This document shows positions 40,518-49,391 of a DNA stretch of 61,833 nt, one piece after another. The position numbers and the translations under genes are program-made. The DNA lies in assembly GCA_946403625.1 (NCBI GenBank), contig CAMJAP010000005.1, positions 1 through 61,833 on the forward strand, in the 5' to 3' direction. The stretch is from an uncultured Lachnospiraceae bacterium (lineage in GTDB: Bacteria; Bacillota; Clostridia; Lachnospirales; Lachnospiraceae). Positions within the stretch are counted from its first letter, which is position 1. Each line of letters starts with the position of its first letter. The notes below the pieces were generated by a model that saw only the letters and a list, made by a program, of their open reading frames with translations, made no database searches and had not been told where the DNA came from.

Positions 40518-42023
40518 TCAGCTTAACCGATACGTTCTCTCAAACACACTCTTTGCTATAATGTAGATATCCGTCAGGTCATCGGCGCGTACCGCCAGAT
40601 AATCCCCTTCCACACCGAGATAGTATTTATCGGGATCCCAGGTGGTAAAGACCTTGACCCTGTGATCCAGCGGTCTTGCATAGATCCCGCTGCCGCCGAT
40701 TGCGATGCAGCTCTTGGCATAAGGAAGCACCGGAATGCGTTCCCCACCGACCGTATCCACTACCACCGGCGGATACTCGCCCGGAAATACATACGGCTCG
40801 TCGCTTAAGCGGTAACTGGATTCAAATTTCTTCTGCCGGCAGGGATAGATCTCACCATCCACACCCAGAATGATGTACAGATCCTCTTCCACCTGCACAT
40901 CCACATCCCCTTCCAGAGTACGGATCATCACGGTACTGCCGGCTTTTGCCAGATCCGCCACCTTTACATATCCGACGGATACTTCTGTCTTGGTATAATG
41001 CTGATAGAGGGAAATATCTTCTTCCTTCTGTCCCGCATACACGATCTCGCTTTCCTTATGATACTGATGCAGTCGGTTGTTCAGCATCTCGCTGACTTTG
41101 TCGGCCGTAAACGGGATCCCCTTCTTTTCGATCAGATCCTTCTTAATAAATCCGCCGGCCTTGGTCAGGTGACCGCCGCCGCCGCCCATATCGTCGGCCA
41201 TGTATTTTGCCAGTTCACTGGCCTTGGTATCCTTGGTCGCACTGCGCACGGAAAACTTTACGCCGTTTTCCAAGCGGTCATAGACCACGCAGGTATCCAC
41301 GCCGTCCACTTCCAGCAGCATATCGCTGAGCAGACCGAGGATATTGGGATCGCAGGGCTCCGCTTCAATGATGCCGTAACGGTATTCGTCATTAAAAACC
41401 GCATTCTGCATTGCCTTTCCGGCGATCGCCAGCTCTTCCTTGGACATATTGGCACTGCGGAAACCGTCAATATCCATCGGATCAAATTTTGCCATATCAT
41501 GCAGGTCACGATCCGCCGGATGAAAGATGGAGGAAAAATTGTCCGTGTCCGTCATCAGGCCGTAATACAGCGCCGTTGCCAGCCGCTGGTTCTCGTTGAT
41601 GTCCAGGCCCTCTGCCGTGAGCAGTTCATACAGCACGGTAGAACAGGAACCGTAGTTGCTGCGCACATCCGACGGATCCGGCAGTTCACCGCTCACACGA
41701 TGATGGTCGATCACGATAACATTCTCGGCGTCAAATTTTGTCACATTGCTCTCGCCGTACTGACAGTCCACCGTGACCAGCAGTTCCGGTTCCGGCAATT
41801 CCGTGATATGCTCTACCGTGATCTGCAGATCATCGATCATCTTCAACAGATTGGATTTTTTCACCGCATCCTTGCCGCCGTAGACAAAACGCGCATCAAT
41901 ATCCTGTTTCTTCAGATACCATACCAGAGCAAAGCCGCTGGCCAGGGCATCCGCGTCGGGATTGTCATGACATTGCACCACGATATCACGATAGTTAATC
42001 AGGTCTTTCAGATGAAATTTCAT
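40518..42023 (-). CDS. DHH/DHHA1 phosphoesterase with extra C-terminal domain
   Basis: A 501-residue DHH-family hydrolase of oligoribonucleotide or phosphoester substrates. Metal-binding motifs: HDNPDADA at 19-26, VDCQYGES near 86-92, DHH at 106-108, and TDTDNF near 158-163. A DHHA1 domain with GGGGGHLTKAGGF follows near 290. NrnA-type enzymes end at about 320-340; here a further 160 residues of beta-rich sequence (YVKVADLAKAGSTVMIRTLEGDVDVQVEED) form an unassigned domain. Possible roles are nanoRNA or pAp degradation or cyclic-dinucleotide hydrolysis. ATG 42023 has AGGAGGG. Last gene after ptsI (9-nt gap). Confidence 0.85.
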   Translation of the reverse strand: MKFHLKDLINYRDIVVQCHDNPDADALASGFALVWYLKKQDIDARFVYGGKDAVKKSNLLKMIDDLQITVEHITELPEPELLVTVDCQYGESNVTKFDAENVIVIDHHRVSGELPDPSDVRSNYGSCSTVLYELLTAEGLDINENQRLATALYYGLMTDTDNFSSIFHPADRDLHDMAKFDPMDIDGFRSANMSKEELAIAGKAMQNAVFNDEYRYGIIEAEPCDPNILGLLSDMLLEVDGVDTCVVYDRLENGVKFSVRSATKDTKASELAKYMADDMGGGGGHLTKAGGFIKKDLIEKKGIPFTADKVSEMLNNRLHQYHKESEIVYAGQKEEDISLYQHYTKTEVSVGYVKVADLAKAGSTVMIRTLEGDVDVQVEEDLYIILGVDGEIYPCRQKKFESSYRLSDEPYVFPGEYPPVVVDTVGGERIPVLPYAKSCIAIGGSGIYARPLDHRVKVFTTWDPDKYYLGVEGDYLAVRADDLTDIYIIAKSVFERTYRLS

Positions 42024-42032
42024 AGTCCCTCC

Positions 42033-43658
42033 TTAGGACGCCGTATGCATGACTGCATCTTTTACTGCCAATATAAACGGCGCGGATACCGACAATGCAT
42101 CCACACCATAATCCAAAAAGGTCTGCGTGAAGGTCGTATCGGCCGCCAGCTCGCCGCAGATCTCCACACGGATACCTGCCTTATGCCCGTTTGCAACCGT
42201 CCGCCGGATCAGTTCCTGTACCGCCGGATGTCGCATATCCGTCTGCGATTCCATCCTTGCATTCTGCCGGTCGATCGCCAGCGTATACTGCGCCAGGTCA
42301 TTCGTTCCGATACTGAAAAAATCCACTTCCTTCGCCAGCACCTCGCTGATGAGCGCTGCTGCCGGTGTTTCGATCATTACACCGATCTGCACATCCTCTT
42401 TATAAGGAATGCCCGCTTCCTTCAGTTCCGCCTTCACTTTTGCAATGTATTCCTTGCAAAGACGGACTTCTTCCAAAGAAATGATCATCGGAAAGAGGAT
42501 CGCCAGATTTCCGTATACGGAAGCACGGTAAATGGCCCGCAGCTGTGTCCGAAAGATCTCCGGCCGGTCCAGACAGATCCGGATCGCCCGGTATCCCATC
42601 GCGGGATTTTCCTCATGTCCCAGATCCAGATAATCCGCCTGCTTGTCCGCTCCCAGATCCAGCGTACGGATCACCACGATCCTGCCGTCCATCGCCTGCG
42701 CCACCGCTTTGTATGCCGCAAACTGTTTTTCCTCCGACGGAAAATCTTTTCCTTCCAGATACAGAAACTCGCTGCGGAACAAGCCGATGCCCTCTGCATC
42801 ATTTTCGATCGCACCGCGCGCTTCTTCCACGCTGCCGATATTTGCATAAACCGCGATCTGTCTGCCGTCTTTGGTGATCGCAGGTTTCCCCTTTAATCGC
42901 TGCAGCCGTTCCGATTCGGCAGCTTCCTGCTGCTGTTTTTTCCTGCTTTCTTCGATCAGTGCCGCATCCGGATTCAGCAGGATCTGTCCGCTCTCACCGT
43001 CGACGATCGCGATCTTTCCGTTCCAGGAAGGATCCACCGCAACACCGCAGACCGCCGGCAGGGACATCTGTCTGGCCAGGATCGCCGTATGGCTGTTTGC
43101 GGATCCCAGGTGTGTGACAAAACCGAGGATCAGCGATTTGTCCATCTGTATCGTCTCGGACGGTGTCAGATCTTCCGCCACGATAATGGACGGTTCCGTC
43201 AGTTCCTGCGCGTCTTCCACCCCGTTTAAAATACGGATCAGGCGCCAGATCACATCCTGCAGATCCGCATTTCTGGCCTGCAGGAATTCATCCTCCAATC
43301 CGGACAACAGTTCCGAAAAATGCTCCCCTGCCACGAATACCGCATATTCGGCAGAGACCTTTGCGTTCCGGATGATGTCTTTGACAAAGGTGTTCAGCTC
43401 ATCATCCAAAAGCATCATGCGGTGCGCTTCAAAGATCGCGGCATTTTCCGCACCGGCCGCCCGTTCGACTTTCTCCTGCAGTTTCAACAGCTGCGTCTGT
43501 GCCTTTTCCTTAGCGTCTTCAAAGCGTTTCCACTCGGCATCGCTGTCTTCCCGATAGGTGCGGGAGACCTGCCGTCCGACCTTTTTATAAAAGAGAATAC
43601 GGCCGACAGCAATGCCCCGGCCGATACCCTTTCCCTGTATCTTCTGCATATCACTCAT
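42033..43658 (-). CDS. ptsI: PTS enzyme I (phosphoenolpyruvate-protein phosphotransferase)
   Basis: Transfers phosphate from PEP to HPr. The phosphohistidine is His192 (TTG-frame numbering) in LGSANSHTAILARQMSLPAV. The PEP-binding barrel has GIGLFRSEFLYL, RTLDLGADKQADYLDL, MIETPAAALISEVLA, DFFSIGTNDLAQYTLA and the C-terminal GIRVEICGELAAD, where the proton-donor Cys is present. About 541 residues, slightly under the usual 570. Start ATG 43658 overlaps the GH32 stop (ATGAGTGA), so the two genes are translationally coupled. No HPr or EII gene is in the window. Confidence 0.93.
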   Translation of the reverse strand: MSDMQKIQGKGIGRGIAVGRILFYKKVGRQVSRTYREDSDAEWKRFEDAKEKAQTQLLKLQEKVERAAGAENAAIFEAHRMMLLDDELNTFVKDIIRNAKVSAEYAVFVAGEHFSELLSGLEDEFLQARNADLQDVIWRLIRILNGVEDAQELTEPSIIVAEDLTPSETIQMDKSLILGFVTHLGSANSHTAILARQMSLPAVCGVAVDPSWNGKIAIVDGESGQILLNPDAALIEESRKKQQQEAAESERLQRLKGKPAITKDGRQIAVYANIGSVEEARGAIENDAEGIGLFRSEFLYLEGKDFPSEEKQFAAYKAVAQAMDGRIVVIRTLDLGADKQADYLDLGHEENPAMGYRAIRICLDRPEIFRTQLRAIYRASVYGNLAILFPMIISLEEVRLCKEYIAKVKAELKEAGIPYKEDVQIGVMIETPAAALISEVLAKEVDFFSIGTNDLAQYTLAIDRQNARMESQTDMRHPAVQELIRRTVANGHKAGIRVEICGELAADTTFTQTFLDYGVDALSVSAPFILAVKDAVMHTAS

Positions 43659-45354
43659 AAGCAACCTGCATTTTCTTCAGATCCCAAATACGGGCTCCCG
43701 GAGGCCCCACCTGCAGACGAAAACTGTTTCTTGCCACTTCCTCGTCCGCATAGAACCGTGTCGTCAACACCTGCTCACCGTCATTCACATAGATCTCCGC
43801 AAGCGATGTATCCAGCAGCATACGCAGATTACGGAAATCCTTCAGCCGCACCTTGCGCTCTTTTCGACCGCGCCCGGCCTGCTCCTCTACCACCAGATGC
43901 AAAACAAACGTATCGGGCATTCCGTCCACCGTCTCTAACGATACTTCAAACAGCGTCCATGATGCTACCCACAGTCGCAGCAACATTACGAACTCATGCA
44001 GTTTGCCGTCCTCGCCCATCTCTACGCCCAGAACATCCAGTTCTCTGGCTTTCTCAAAAAAGACCTTTCCGGAATACGCCTCTCCCGGCGCTTTTTCCAA
44101 GATCACATCCGCTTTTCTCGTGGCCAGTTCCACCATCTTGTTAAAGCGTTCCGTGATGCGCAGTCCAAGCCGCAGCTTCTCGATCTCCTCCACCGGCCAC
44201 TGACGGATGCCGCCCTCATACGCCGTAAGCACGCGGGGTACGCTCAATGCATGCTGCCATCCCCGCTCCGTGGTATGCAGGTTATCATAATCCGCATCAA
44301 ACATACCGACCCAGCCGATCAGGATCCGGCGGCCTTTGCTGTCCGTAAAGGTCTGCGGTGCATAAAAATCAAATCCGTAATCCCACTCCAGAAACGACTC
44401 TTCCGGATCTTCCAGCAAACGATAGATCCCCGCGCCTTCCGCATCCCGAACCGCATTGTCAAAGCAGAATTTGCCCTGCGCGGGATCCGTGATCTCAAAA
44501 TCCTCCGGCAGCATAAAATAGCCGGATTCATAAACGTTCTGCCATTTATATTCCTGTGCCGCAAGTCCCTGCGGACAGCAGCTCAAAAACTTCTTTCCGT
44601 CCAGTTCAAAATAATCCGGACATTCCCACATATAACCGAAGGGTTCCGCCGTGGTGATATTGCACAGAACCTTCCAGTTCAGCGCATCGGTGCTCTCAAA
44701 GACGATCACGGCACCCTGATCCAACAGGGTTCCGTTACCGGCAAGTATCTCGTTACTGAGCGCATCGCTGTTGTTTGATACGCTTCCCGCCATTTCTTTA
44801 TTCAGACGGCGCAGTTCCAGGCGTCTGCCGTCCAGCCGTCCGCCCTGTACCATATAGTATTTCCCGTTCTGCTTCCATACTTTGGGATCGCGAATATGGC
44901 AGGTATACTCCTCCGGGAAATCCGCATTTCCCAGCACTGTCTGTTTGTCCGAAAACTGCATACCGTCCCGGCTGCGCACCAGGATCGTATTGGATTGCCG
45001 TCCGGCATAGGTATAGTCATATTCTCCCGGCAATTCCACATTACCGGTATAATACAAAAGCATCTCCCCGTCATCGATCAGAGCCGAACCGGAAAAAGCG
45101 CCGTTTGCATCCGCGTCGCAATCCGGCGAAAGAGCGCATCCGGCAAATCGAAAATGCAACAGGTCATTACTGATGTAATGGCCCCATGATTTCGATCCGC
45201 CCTGTTCATCATCCGGTGTATATTGAAAAAAGATGTGGTAATTGCCTTCGAATTCGCACAGACCATTGGGATCGTTCATCCAGCCGGTCGGCGGCATCAG
45301 GTGGAACCCCAGCCGATACGGGTCATCTTTGACCTTTTGCGTGATCCTTATCAT
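43651..45354 (-). CDS. GH32 beta-fructosidase (sucrose/sucrose-6-phosphate hydrolase)
   Basis: A 567-residue glycoside hydrolase cutting terminal fructose from sucrose, sucrose-6-phosphate or short fructans. The five-blade propeller shows the nucleophile motif GWMNDPNG (Asp28), transition-state RDP at 155-157, and acid/base ECPD at 244-247. A C-terminal beta-sandwich (about 410-567) follows. No signal peptide, so it acts inside the cell on imported sugar. ATG 45354 with GGAGA upstream. Coupled to ptsI, and divergent from a ROK fructokinase-like gene, together making a sucrose/fructan catabolic unit. Confidence 0.93.
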   Translation of the reverse strand: MIRITQKVKDDPYRLGFHLMPPTGWMNDPNGLCEFEGNYHIFFQYTPDDEQGGSKSWGHYISNDLLHFRFAGCALSPDCDADANGAFSGSALIDDGEMLLYYTGNVELPGEYDYTYAGRQSNTILVRSRDGMQFSDKQTVLGNADFPEEYTCHIRDPKVWKQNGKYYMVQGGRLDGRRLELRRLNKEMAGSVSNNSDALSNEILAGNGTLLDQGAVIVFESTDALNWKVLCNITTAEPFGYMWECPDYFELDGKKFLSCCPQGLAAQEYKWQNVYESGYFMLPEDFEITDPAQGKFCFDNAVRDAEGAGIYRLLEDPEESFLEWDYGFDFYAPQTFTDSKGRRILIGWVGMFDADYDNLHTTERGWQHALSVPRVLTAYEGGIRQWPVEEIEKLRLGLRITERFNKMVELATRKADVILEKAPGEAYSGKVFFEKARELDVLGVEMGEDGKLHEFVMLLRLWVASWTLFEVSLETVDGMPDTFVLHLVVEEQAGRGRKERKVRLKDFRNLRMLLDTSLAEIYVNDGEQVLTTRFYADEEVARNSFRLQVGPPGARIWDLKKMQVAYE

Positions 45355-45455
45355 ATCTCTCCCCCATCTTCCCCAATTTGCCCCTTTTCAGAAGCACTGA
45401 CAGTTGGTATCATTATATAGTAGCGTGCTATGTTTGTCAAAAAAGGAGACTTCTT

Positions 45456-46322
45456 ATGATCTATGGCGCATTGGAAGCCGGCGGCACCAAAATGGTCTGC
45501 GCGATCGGCGACAAAAACGGACAGATTACCGAACAGATTTCCATTCCGACCAACCATCCGGACGAAACCGTTCCGGAGATGATCGCATATTTTAAAGAAA
45601 AGAATATCGCAGCGCTCGGCATCGCCTGCTTCGGACCTCTGGACTTAAATCCCAGATCGTCCACTTACGGTTACATTACCACCACCCCCAAACCGGGCTG
45701 GGCCAATTATGATATCGTCGGCGCTTTCCGCAAGGCACTGCAGATCCCCATCGGCTTTGATACCGATGTGAACGGTTCCCTGCTGGGCGAAGTCACCTAC
45801 GGATCCTCCAAAGGTCTGGAAAATGTAGTCTATATCACCATCGGCACCGGCATCGGCGGCGGCGTGATGACCAATGGCAAACTGTTACACGGCATGCTGC
45901 ATCCGGAACTGGGGCATATGCTGATGCGTCCGCATTTTTCCGATCCCTATCCCGGAAAATGCCCCTTCCACAAAAACTGTCTGGAGGGACTGGCTGCCGG
46001 TCCGGCACTCGAAGCCCGATGGGGCGCCAAAGGAAAAGACCTGGCAGATAATGAAAAAGTCTGGGAACTCGAAGCCTACTATATCGGTCAGGCCATCGTC
46101 AATCTGATCCTGACCCTCTCCCCCGAACGCATCATCCTGGGGGGCGGTGTGATGCACCAGACACAGCTTTTTGATCTGATCCGTCAGGAAGTAAAAAAGC
46201 AACTGAATGATTATGTCATCACTCCGTTGCTGCAAAATATGGATCACTATATCGTCCCGGCCAGTCTGCACGACGACCAGGGTATTATGGGCTGCATCAA
46301 ACTGGCGATCGATGCAACCTAA
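45456..46322 (+). CDS. ROK-family sugar kinase, probable fructokinase
   Basis: A 288-residue kinase that should phosphorylate fructose to fructose-6-phosphate. It starts MIYGALEAGGTKMVCAIGD (phosphate-1 motif), with the ROK region GLENVVYITIGTGIGGGVM and the zinc site HPELGHMLMRPH ... CPFHKNCLEGLAAGPA. This Zn-containing set is typical of Firmicutes fructokinases of the ScrK/YdhR kind. ATG 45456 has AAAAGGAG upstream; a longer frame back to 45378 is not needed. Divergent from the GH32 gene, which would supply the fructose. Its stop overlaps the convergent metallophosphatase gene by 4 nt. Confidence 0.88.
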   Translation: MIYGALEAGGTKMVCAIGDKNGQITEQISIPTNHPDETVPEMIAYFKEKNIAALGIACFGPLDLNPRSSTYGYITTTPKPGWANYDIVGAFRKALQIPIGFDTDVNGSLLGEVTYGSSKGLENVVYITIGTGIGGGVMTNGKLLHGMLHPELGHMLMRPHFSDPYPGKCPFHKNCLEGLAAGPALEARWGAKGKDLADNEKVWELEAYYIGQAIVNLILTLSPERIILGGGVMHQTQLFDLIRQEVKKQLNDYVITPLLQNMDHYIVPASLHDDQGIMGCIKLAIDAT

Positions 46323-47032
46323 TTGGTTGACGAATAAAATTCCTCTCCGGTTTCCAGGCAGATCACTGCGATCCGTCCGCCTTTGAAACACGAACCGCAA
46401 TCAATGGCAATGTGATTGTTGGCCCGATAGATATACCCCGGCTTCGGATTGTTCTCGATCAGCTGTGTCGGGGTATGGCCGGAGATCACATAGACATCGT
46501 CAAAATACTTCTCGTCAAAATTCGCCCGTTCCCATACCAGTTCTTCAAACGAATAATCATCCAGATCCCTGTCCGGCGAAAAATTACCGAGTCCCGCATG
46601 CACCAGCAGATAATCTTTTCCGTTCACGGTAAGCTCTTCGTAAAGCAGGAATTCGCCCAGATAATCCACTACCGCCTGCCGACCCTCTCGATCCAGCTGA
46701 TAAAACTCATACAAGGTGGTCTCGTTTCCGTTCTGCTGCCATGTGATGAAACTATCCATCGTTTCTTCGTCCAGCGCCATGATCGCTTCTTCCGTGATCT
46801 CCTGCATCAGAAACTTCAGGCTGCACAGTGCCATCAGTTCATGATTGCCCAGGATCGGCACGGCATTGGGCATCTCCATCAATTTCTGCAATACCTTGAT
46901 CGGATTTGGGCCGCGATCGATCACATCCCCGATGAGATACAGGGTGTCCGAATCCTTAAAATCAATGATATCCAGCAATTCCATGAACTTGTCATATTCT
47001 CCATGGATATCGCCCATTACATATGTTGCCAT
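46319..47032 (-). CDS. PPP-type metallophosphoesterase
   Basis: A 237-residue phosphatase of the bacterial PrpA/PrpE/ApaH-like superfamily. Metal ligands are clear: GDIHGEYDKF at 7-16, LIGDVIDRGPNP near 33-44, GNHELMAL near 60-67, LLVHAGLG near 150 and VISGHTPTQL near 185. It may dephosphorylate Ser/Thr/Tyr-phosphoproteins or split dinucleoside tetraphosphates. ATG 47032. Single gene with its own promoter overlapping, back to back, that of mnmA. Confidence 0.88.
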   Translation of the reverse strand: MATYVMGDIHGEYDKFMELLDIIDFKDSDTLYLIGDVIDRGPNPIKVLQKLMEMPNAVPILGNHELMALCSLKFLMQEITEEAIMALDEETMDSFITWQQNGNETTLYEFYQLDREGRQAVVDYLGEFLLYEELTVNGKDYLLVHAGLGNFSPDRDLDDYSFEELVWERANFDEKYFDDVYVISGHTPTQLIENNPKPGYIYRANNHIAIDCGSCFKGGRIAVICLETGEEFYSSTN

Positions 47033-47064
47033 ACATCTTACCTGCCCGAAGCTTACTTTCCTTT

Positions 47065-47094
47065 ATTATAGCATATGTGATATAATTCATTCAA
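47065..47094. promoter_or_regulatory. Overlapping divergent promoters, metallophosphatase and mnmA
   Basis: Plus strand: extended -10 TGATATAAT (47078-47086) for mnmA. Minus strand: TTGAAT (47089-47094), 18 nt, TATAAT (47065-47070) for the metallophosphatase. The two share the same 30 nt, so polymerase binding should be mutually exclusive. Confidence 0.7.
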
Positions 47095-47117
47095 TAAATT
47101 AAGCTTAGGAGATCGTC

Positions 47118-48179
47118 ATGGCAAAAGTGATCGTAGGCATGTCCGGAGGCGTGGACAGTGCCGTATGTGCATATTTATTAAAGGCAGCAGGATATGATGT
47201 GATCGGGGTGACCTTAAAAACCTGGGTGGCCGCGGACGGAAAAGAAAGCCGCTGCTGCGAGATCGATGATGCAAGACTGACCGCAGATCAGATCGGGATC
47301 CCTTATTATGCCGTCAACTGTATCACCGAGTTCCACAATTGTGTGATCCGGCCGTTTATTGATGCTTATATTCAAGGGCTTACGCCCAATCCGTGCATCG
47401 GCTGCAACCGGGATATCAAATGGGCCCGGATGCTGGATTTTGCCAAGTCCATGCAAGCCGACTATATCGCTACCGGCCATTATGCTTCCGTGATCCGCCT
47501 GGACAACGGCAGATACACGGTAAAAAAAGCCGACCACGCCGCAAAAGACCAGACCTATATGCTCTATAAATTAACACAGGAACAGCTGGCTGCCACCTTA
47601 ATGCCCCTCGGAAAACTTTCCAAAGATCAGGTACGGGCGATCGCCGAACAGGCCGGCATCTCCGTTGCTCAGAAACCGGATTCTCAGGAGATCTGTTTTG
47701 TACCGGAAGGAGACTATGCCGACTATATCGAAGAAAATGCAGAATGTGCCCTGCCGCCGGAAGGAAACTTTGTCGATGAAGACGGAAAAATCCTCGGGCA
47801 GCACAAAGGCATCATCCACTATACCGTAGGTCAGAGAAAAGGGTTGGGGATTGCCTTCGGTGAGCCGATCTACGTAAAGGAGATCCGCAAAGATACCAAC
47901 GAAGTGGTTCTGGCATCGGACAGTTCCCTTTTCAGCAATACCGTAACCTCTACGGATGTAAACTTCCAGAGCATCCCGACACCGCCTGCGGATACCAAAA
48001 TCCGCTGCCGTGCAAAGATCCGTTACCACCATAACCCGCAGGATGCCGAACTGACCATGCTTTCCGACGGCCGCGTGCAGATCCTCTTTGACGAGCCGGT
48101 ACGCGCCATCACCCCCGGACAGTCCGCAGTCTTTTATGACGAAAACGATTGCGTCATCGGCGGCGGAGTGATCTGTTAA
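47118..48179 (+). CDS. mnmA: tRNA-specific 2-thiouridylase MnmA
   Basis: Thiolates U34 of tRNA-Lys, -Glu and -Gln. The PP-loop is SGGVDS at 9-14 (MAKVIVGMSGGVDSAV). Catalytic cysteines are Cys93 (NPCIGCNRDIKW) and Cys193 (SQEICFVPEGDY). The GQRKGLGIAFGEPIYV motif of the central domain is present near 243-258, and the C-terminal beta-barrel ends RAITPGQSAVFYDENDCVIGGG. Full length at 353. ATG 47118 has TTAGGAGAT upstream. The sulfur donor (cysteine desulfurase) is not in the window. Confidence 0.96.
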   Translation: MAKVIVGMSGGVDSAVCAYLLKAAGYDVIGVTLKTWVAADGKESRCCEIDDARLTADQIGIPYYAVNCITEFHNCVIRPFIDAYIQGLTPNPCIGCNRDIKWARMLDFAKSMQADYIATGHYASVIRLDNGRYTVKKADHAAKDQTYMLYKLTQEQLAATLMPLGKLSKDQVRAIAEQAGISVAQKPDSQEICFVPEGDYADYIEENAECALPPEGNFVDEDGKILGQHKGIIHYTVGQRKGLGIAFGEPIYVKEIRKDTNEVVLASDSSLFSNTVTSTDVNFQSIPTPPADTKIRCRAKIRYHHNPQDAELTMLSDGRVQILFDEPVRAITPGQSAVFYDENDCVIGGGVIC

Positions 48180-48243
48180 TAAAAACAGATTCGCCACCGG
48201 AAACGGCAGAACAATAATACATTACATCACAGAAGGTCACTTT

Positions 48244-49299
48244 ATGATTTCATCAAGAAATAATTCCGTTGATATCGCTCGCGGCATTGCCATGATTGCT
48301 ATTATATTAGGCCATTTGGGCATATCAGCGATTGATCGCATAGTTTATACTTTTCATATTCCGATCTTTTTTTTAATCACCGGATACTATATGAACACCT
48401 CTCAATCTTTGGCCTGCATTGCGAAAAAGCGTTTTCGTACCGTGATCATCCCATATTTTCTCGCATGTGTCGGGGTGATTGTCGGCGCATGCGTCTTTAA
48501 CAATGTCGGAAAAGATATCCTGATTAATACCCTATCTACAAAAGATGTCCTTCTGCAATGGGGCTATGCTTCTCTCTATGCTTCTGGAGAAACCTACCAG
48601 GAGCCTTTTCTTATCATAGGTATTGGCGCAATCTGGTTTTTATGGGCCACCTTTTGGGGAATTATCTTTTTATGTATGATCAAAAAAATCAGTTCTCCCT
48701 ATCGCATCTTGGCAGTCCTTGGCTTATTTGCTCTAGGATACTACACGAAGTCCGTATGCTGGCTTCCGCTCAGTATACAAGCCGGATGCTGCGCAACCTT
48801 TTTCATGTATGTCGGAAACCTTGCCAAAGAGCTCCAACCGGCCTATGAACATACTTCCCCGGAAGTTAAAGTCTCCTTATTTGCAATATCTTTATGTGTG
48901 TGGATTAATTTTATATTGCAGTTCCAATCCTTTGCATTGGTTGGTTGTGATATCGGAAGAGGCGCCCTCGACGTTATTGGCAGCTTGTGTGCAAGTTATG
49001 TTATAATCATACTTTGCAAAACTCTTGGAAAAGCCCCCTTATTTATCTGCAAGGTATTGGCCTTCTTAGGCCAATACAGTTTGTTTATGCTTGTAGCACA
49101 CATAATAGAATTAAATACTTTTCCGTGGTTTATGGTTTCATATAAATTGGCAATGCTTGGATATGGTCTGGTCGCTCAATATATTGTATTAATTGTCTGC
49201 AAATTCGTATGGATTATCGGAATAACCCTTATATGTGCAAAAATGAATCCTATACGCAGATTATTCGGAATGAAACCTTTGATCAAGAATCAGACCTGA
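48244..49299 (+). CDS. Membrane acyltransferase family 3
   Basis: A 351-residue protein with about ten membrane helices, typical of O-acetyltransferases (OatA, WecH, NodX relatives) that acylate surface sugars. The start NNSVDIARGIAMIAIILGHLG contains the conserved His, and FHIPIFFLITGYYM is the second signature. The sequence is clearly richer in A+T than the genes on both sides, with runs such as TTATTTGC and codons (ATA, TTT, TTA) little used nearby, which suggests recent acquisition. ATG 48244 has AAGGTC upstream. Terminates at the hairpin at 49335. No glycan cluster accompanies it. Confidence 0.85.
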   Translation: MISSRNNSVDIARGIAMIAIILGHLGISAIDRIVYTFHIPIFFLITGYYMNTSQSLACIAKKRFRTVIIPYFLACVGVIVGACVFNNVGKDILINTLSTKDVLLQWGYASLYASGETYQEPFLIIGIGAIWFLWATFWGIIFLCMIKKISSPYRILAVLGLFALGYYTKSVCWLPLSIQAGCCATFFMYVGNLAKELQPAYEHTSPEVKVSLFAISLCVWINFILQFQSFALVGCDIGRGALDVIGSLCASYVIIILCKTLGKAPLFICKVLAFLGQYSLFMLVAHIIELNTFPWFMVSYKLAMLGYGLVAQYIVLIVCKFVWIIGITLICAKMNPIRRLFGMKPLIKNQT

Positions 49300-49334
49300 C
49301 CGTATACAGATCAAAATCTGTTTTGGATCAACAT

Positions 49335-49370
49335 CAAAAAACGACATCCTGCACAAGGATGTCGTTTTTA
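49335..49370. terminator. Bidirectional terminator, acyltransferase and metY
   Basis: AAAAAACGACATCCT (49336-49350) pairs with AGGATGTCGTTTTT (49356-49369) around a 5-nt loop, with an A-tract and T-tract on opposite sides. It serves both convergent genes. Confidence 0.9.
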
Positions 49371-49391
49371 TCATTCGTCAACTTAAGTTAC

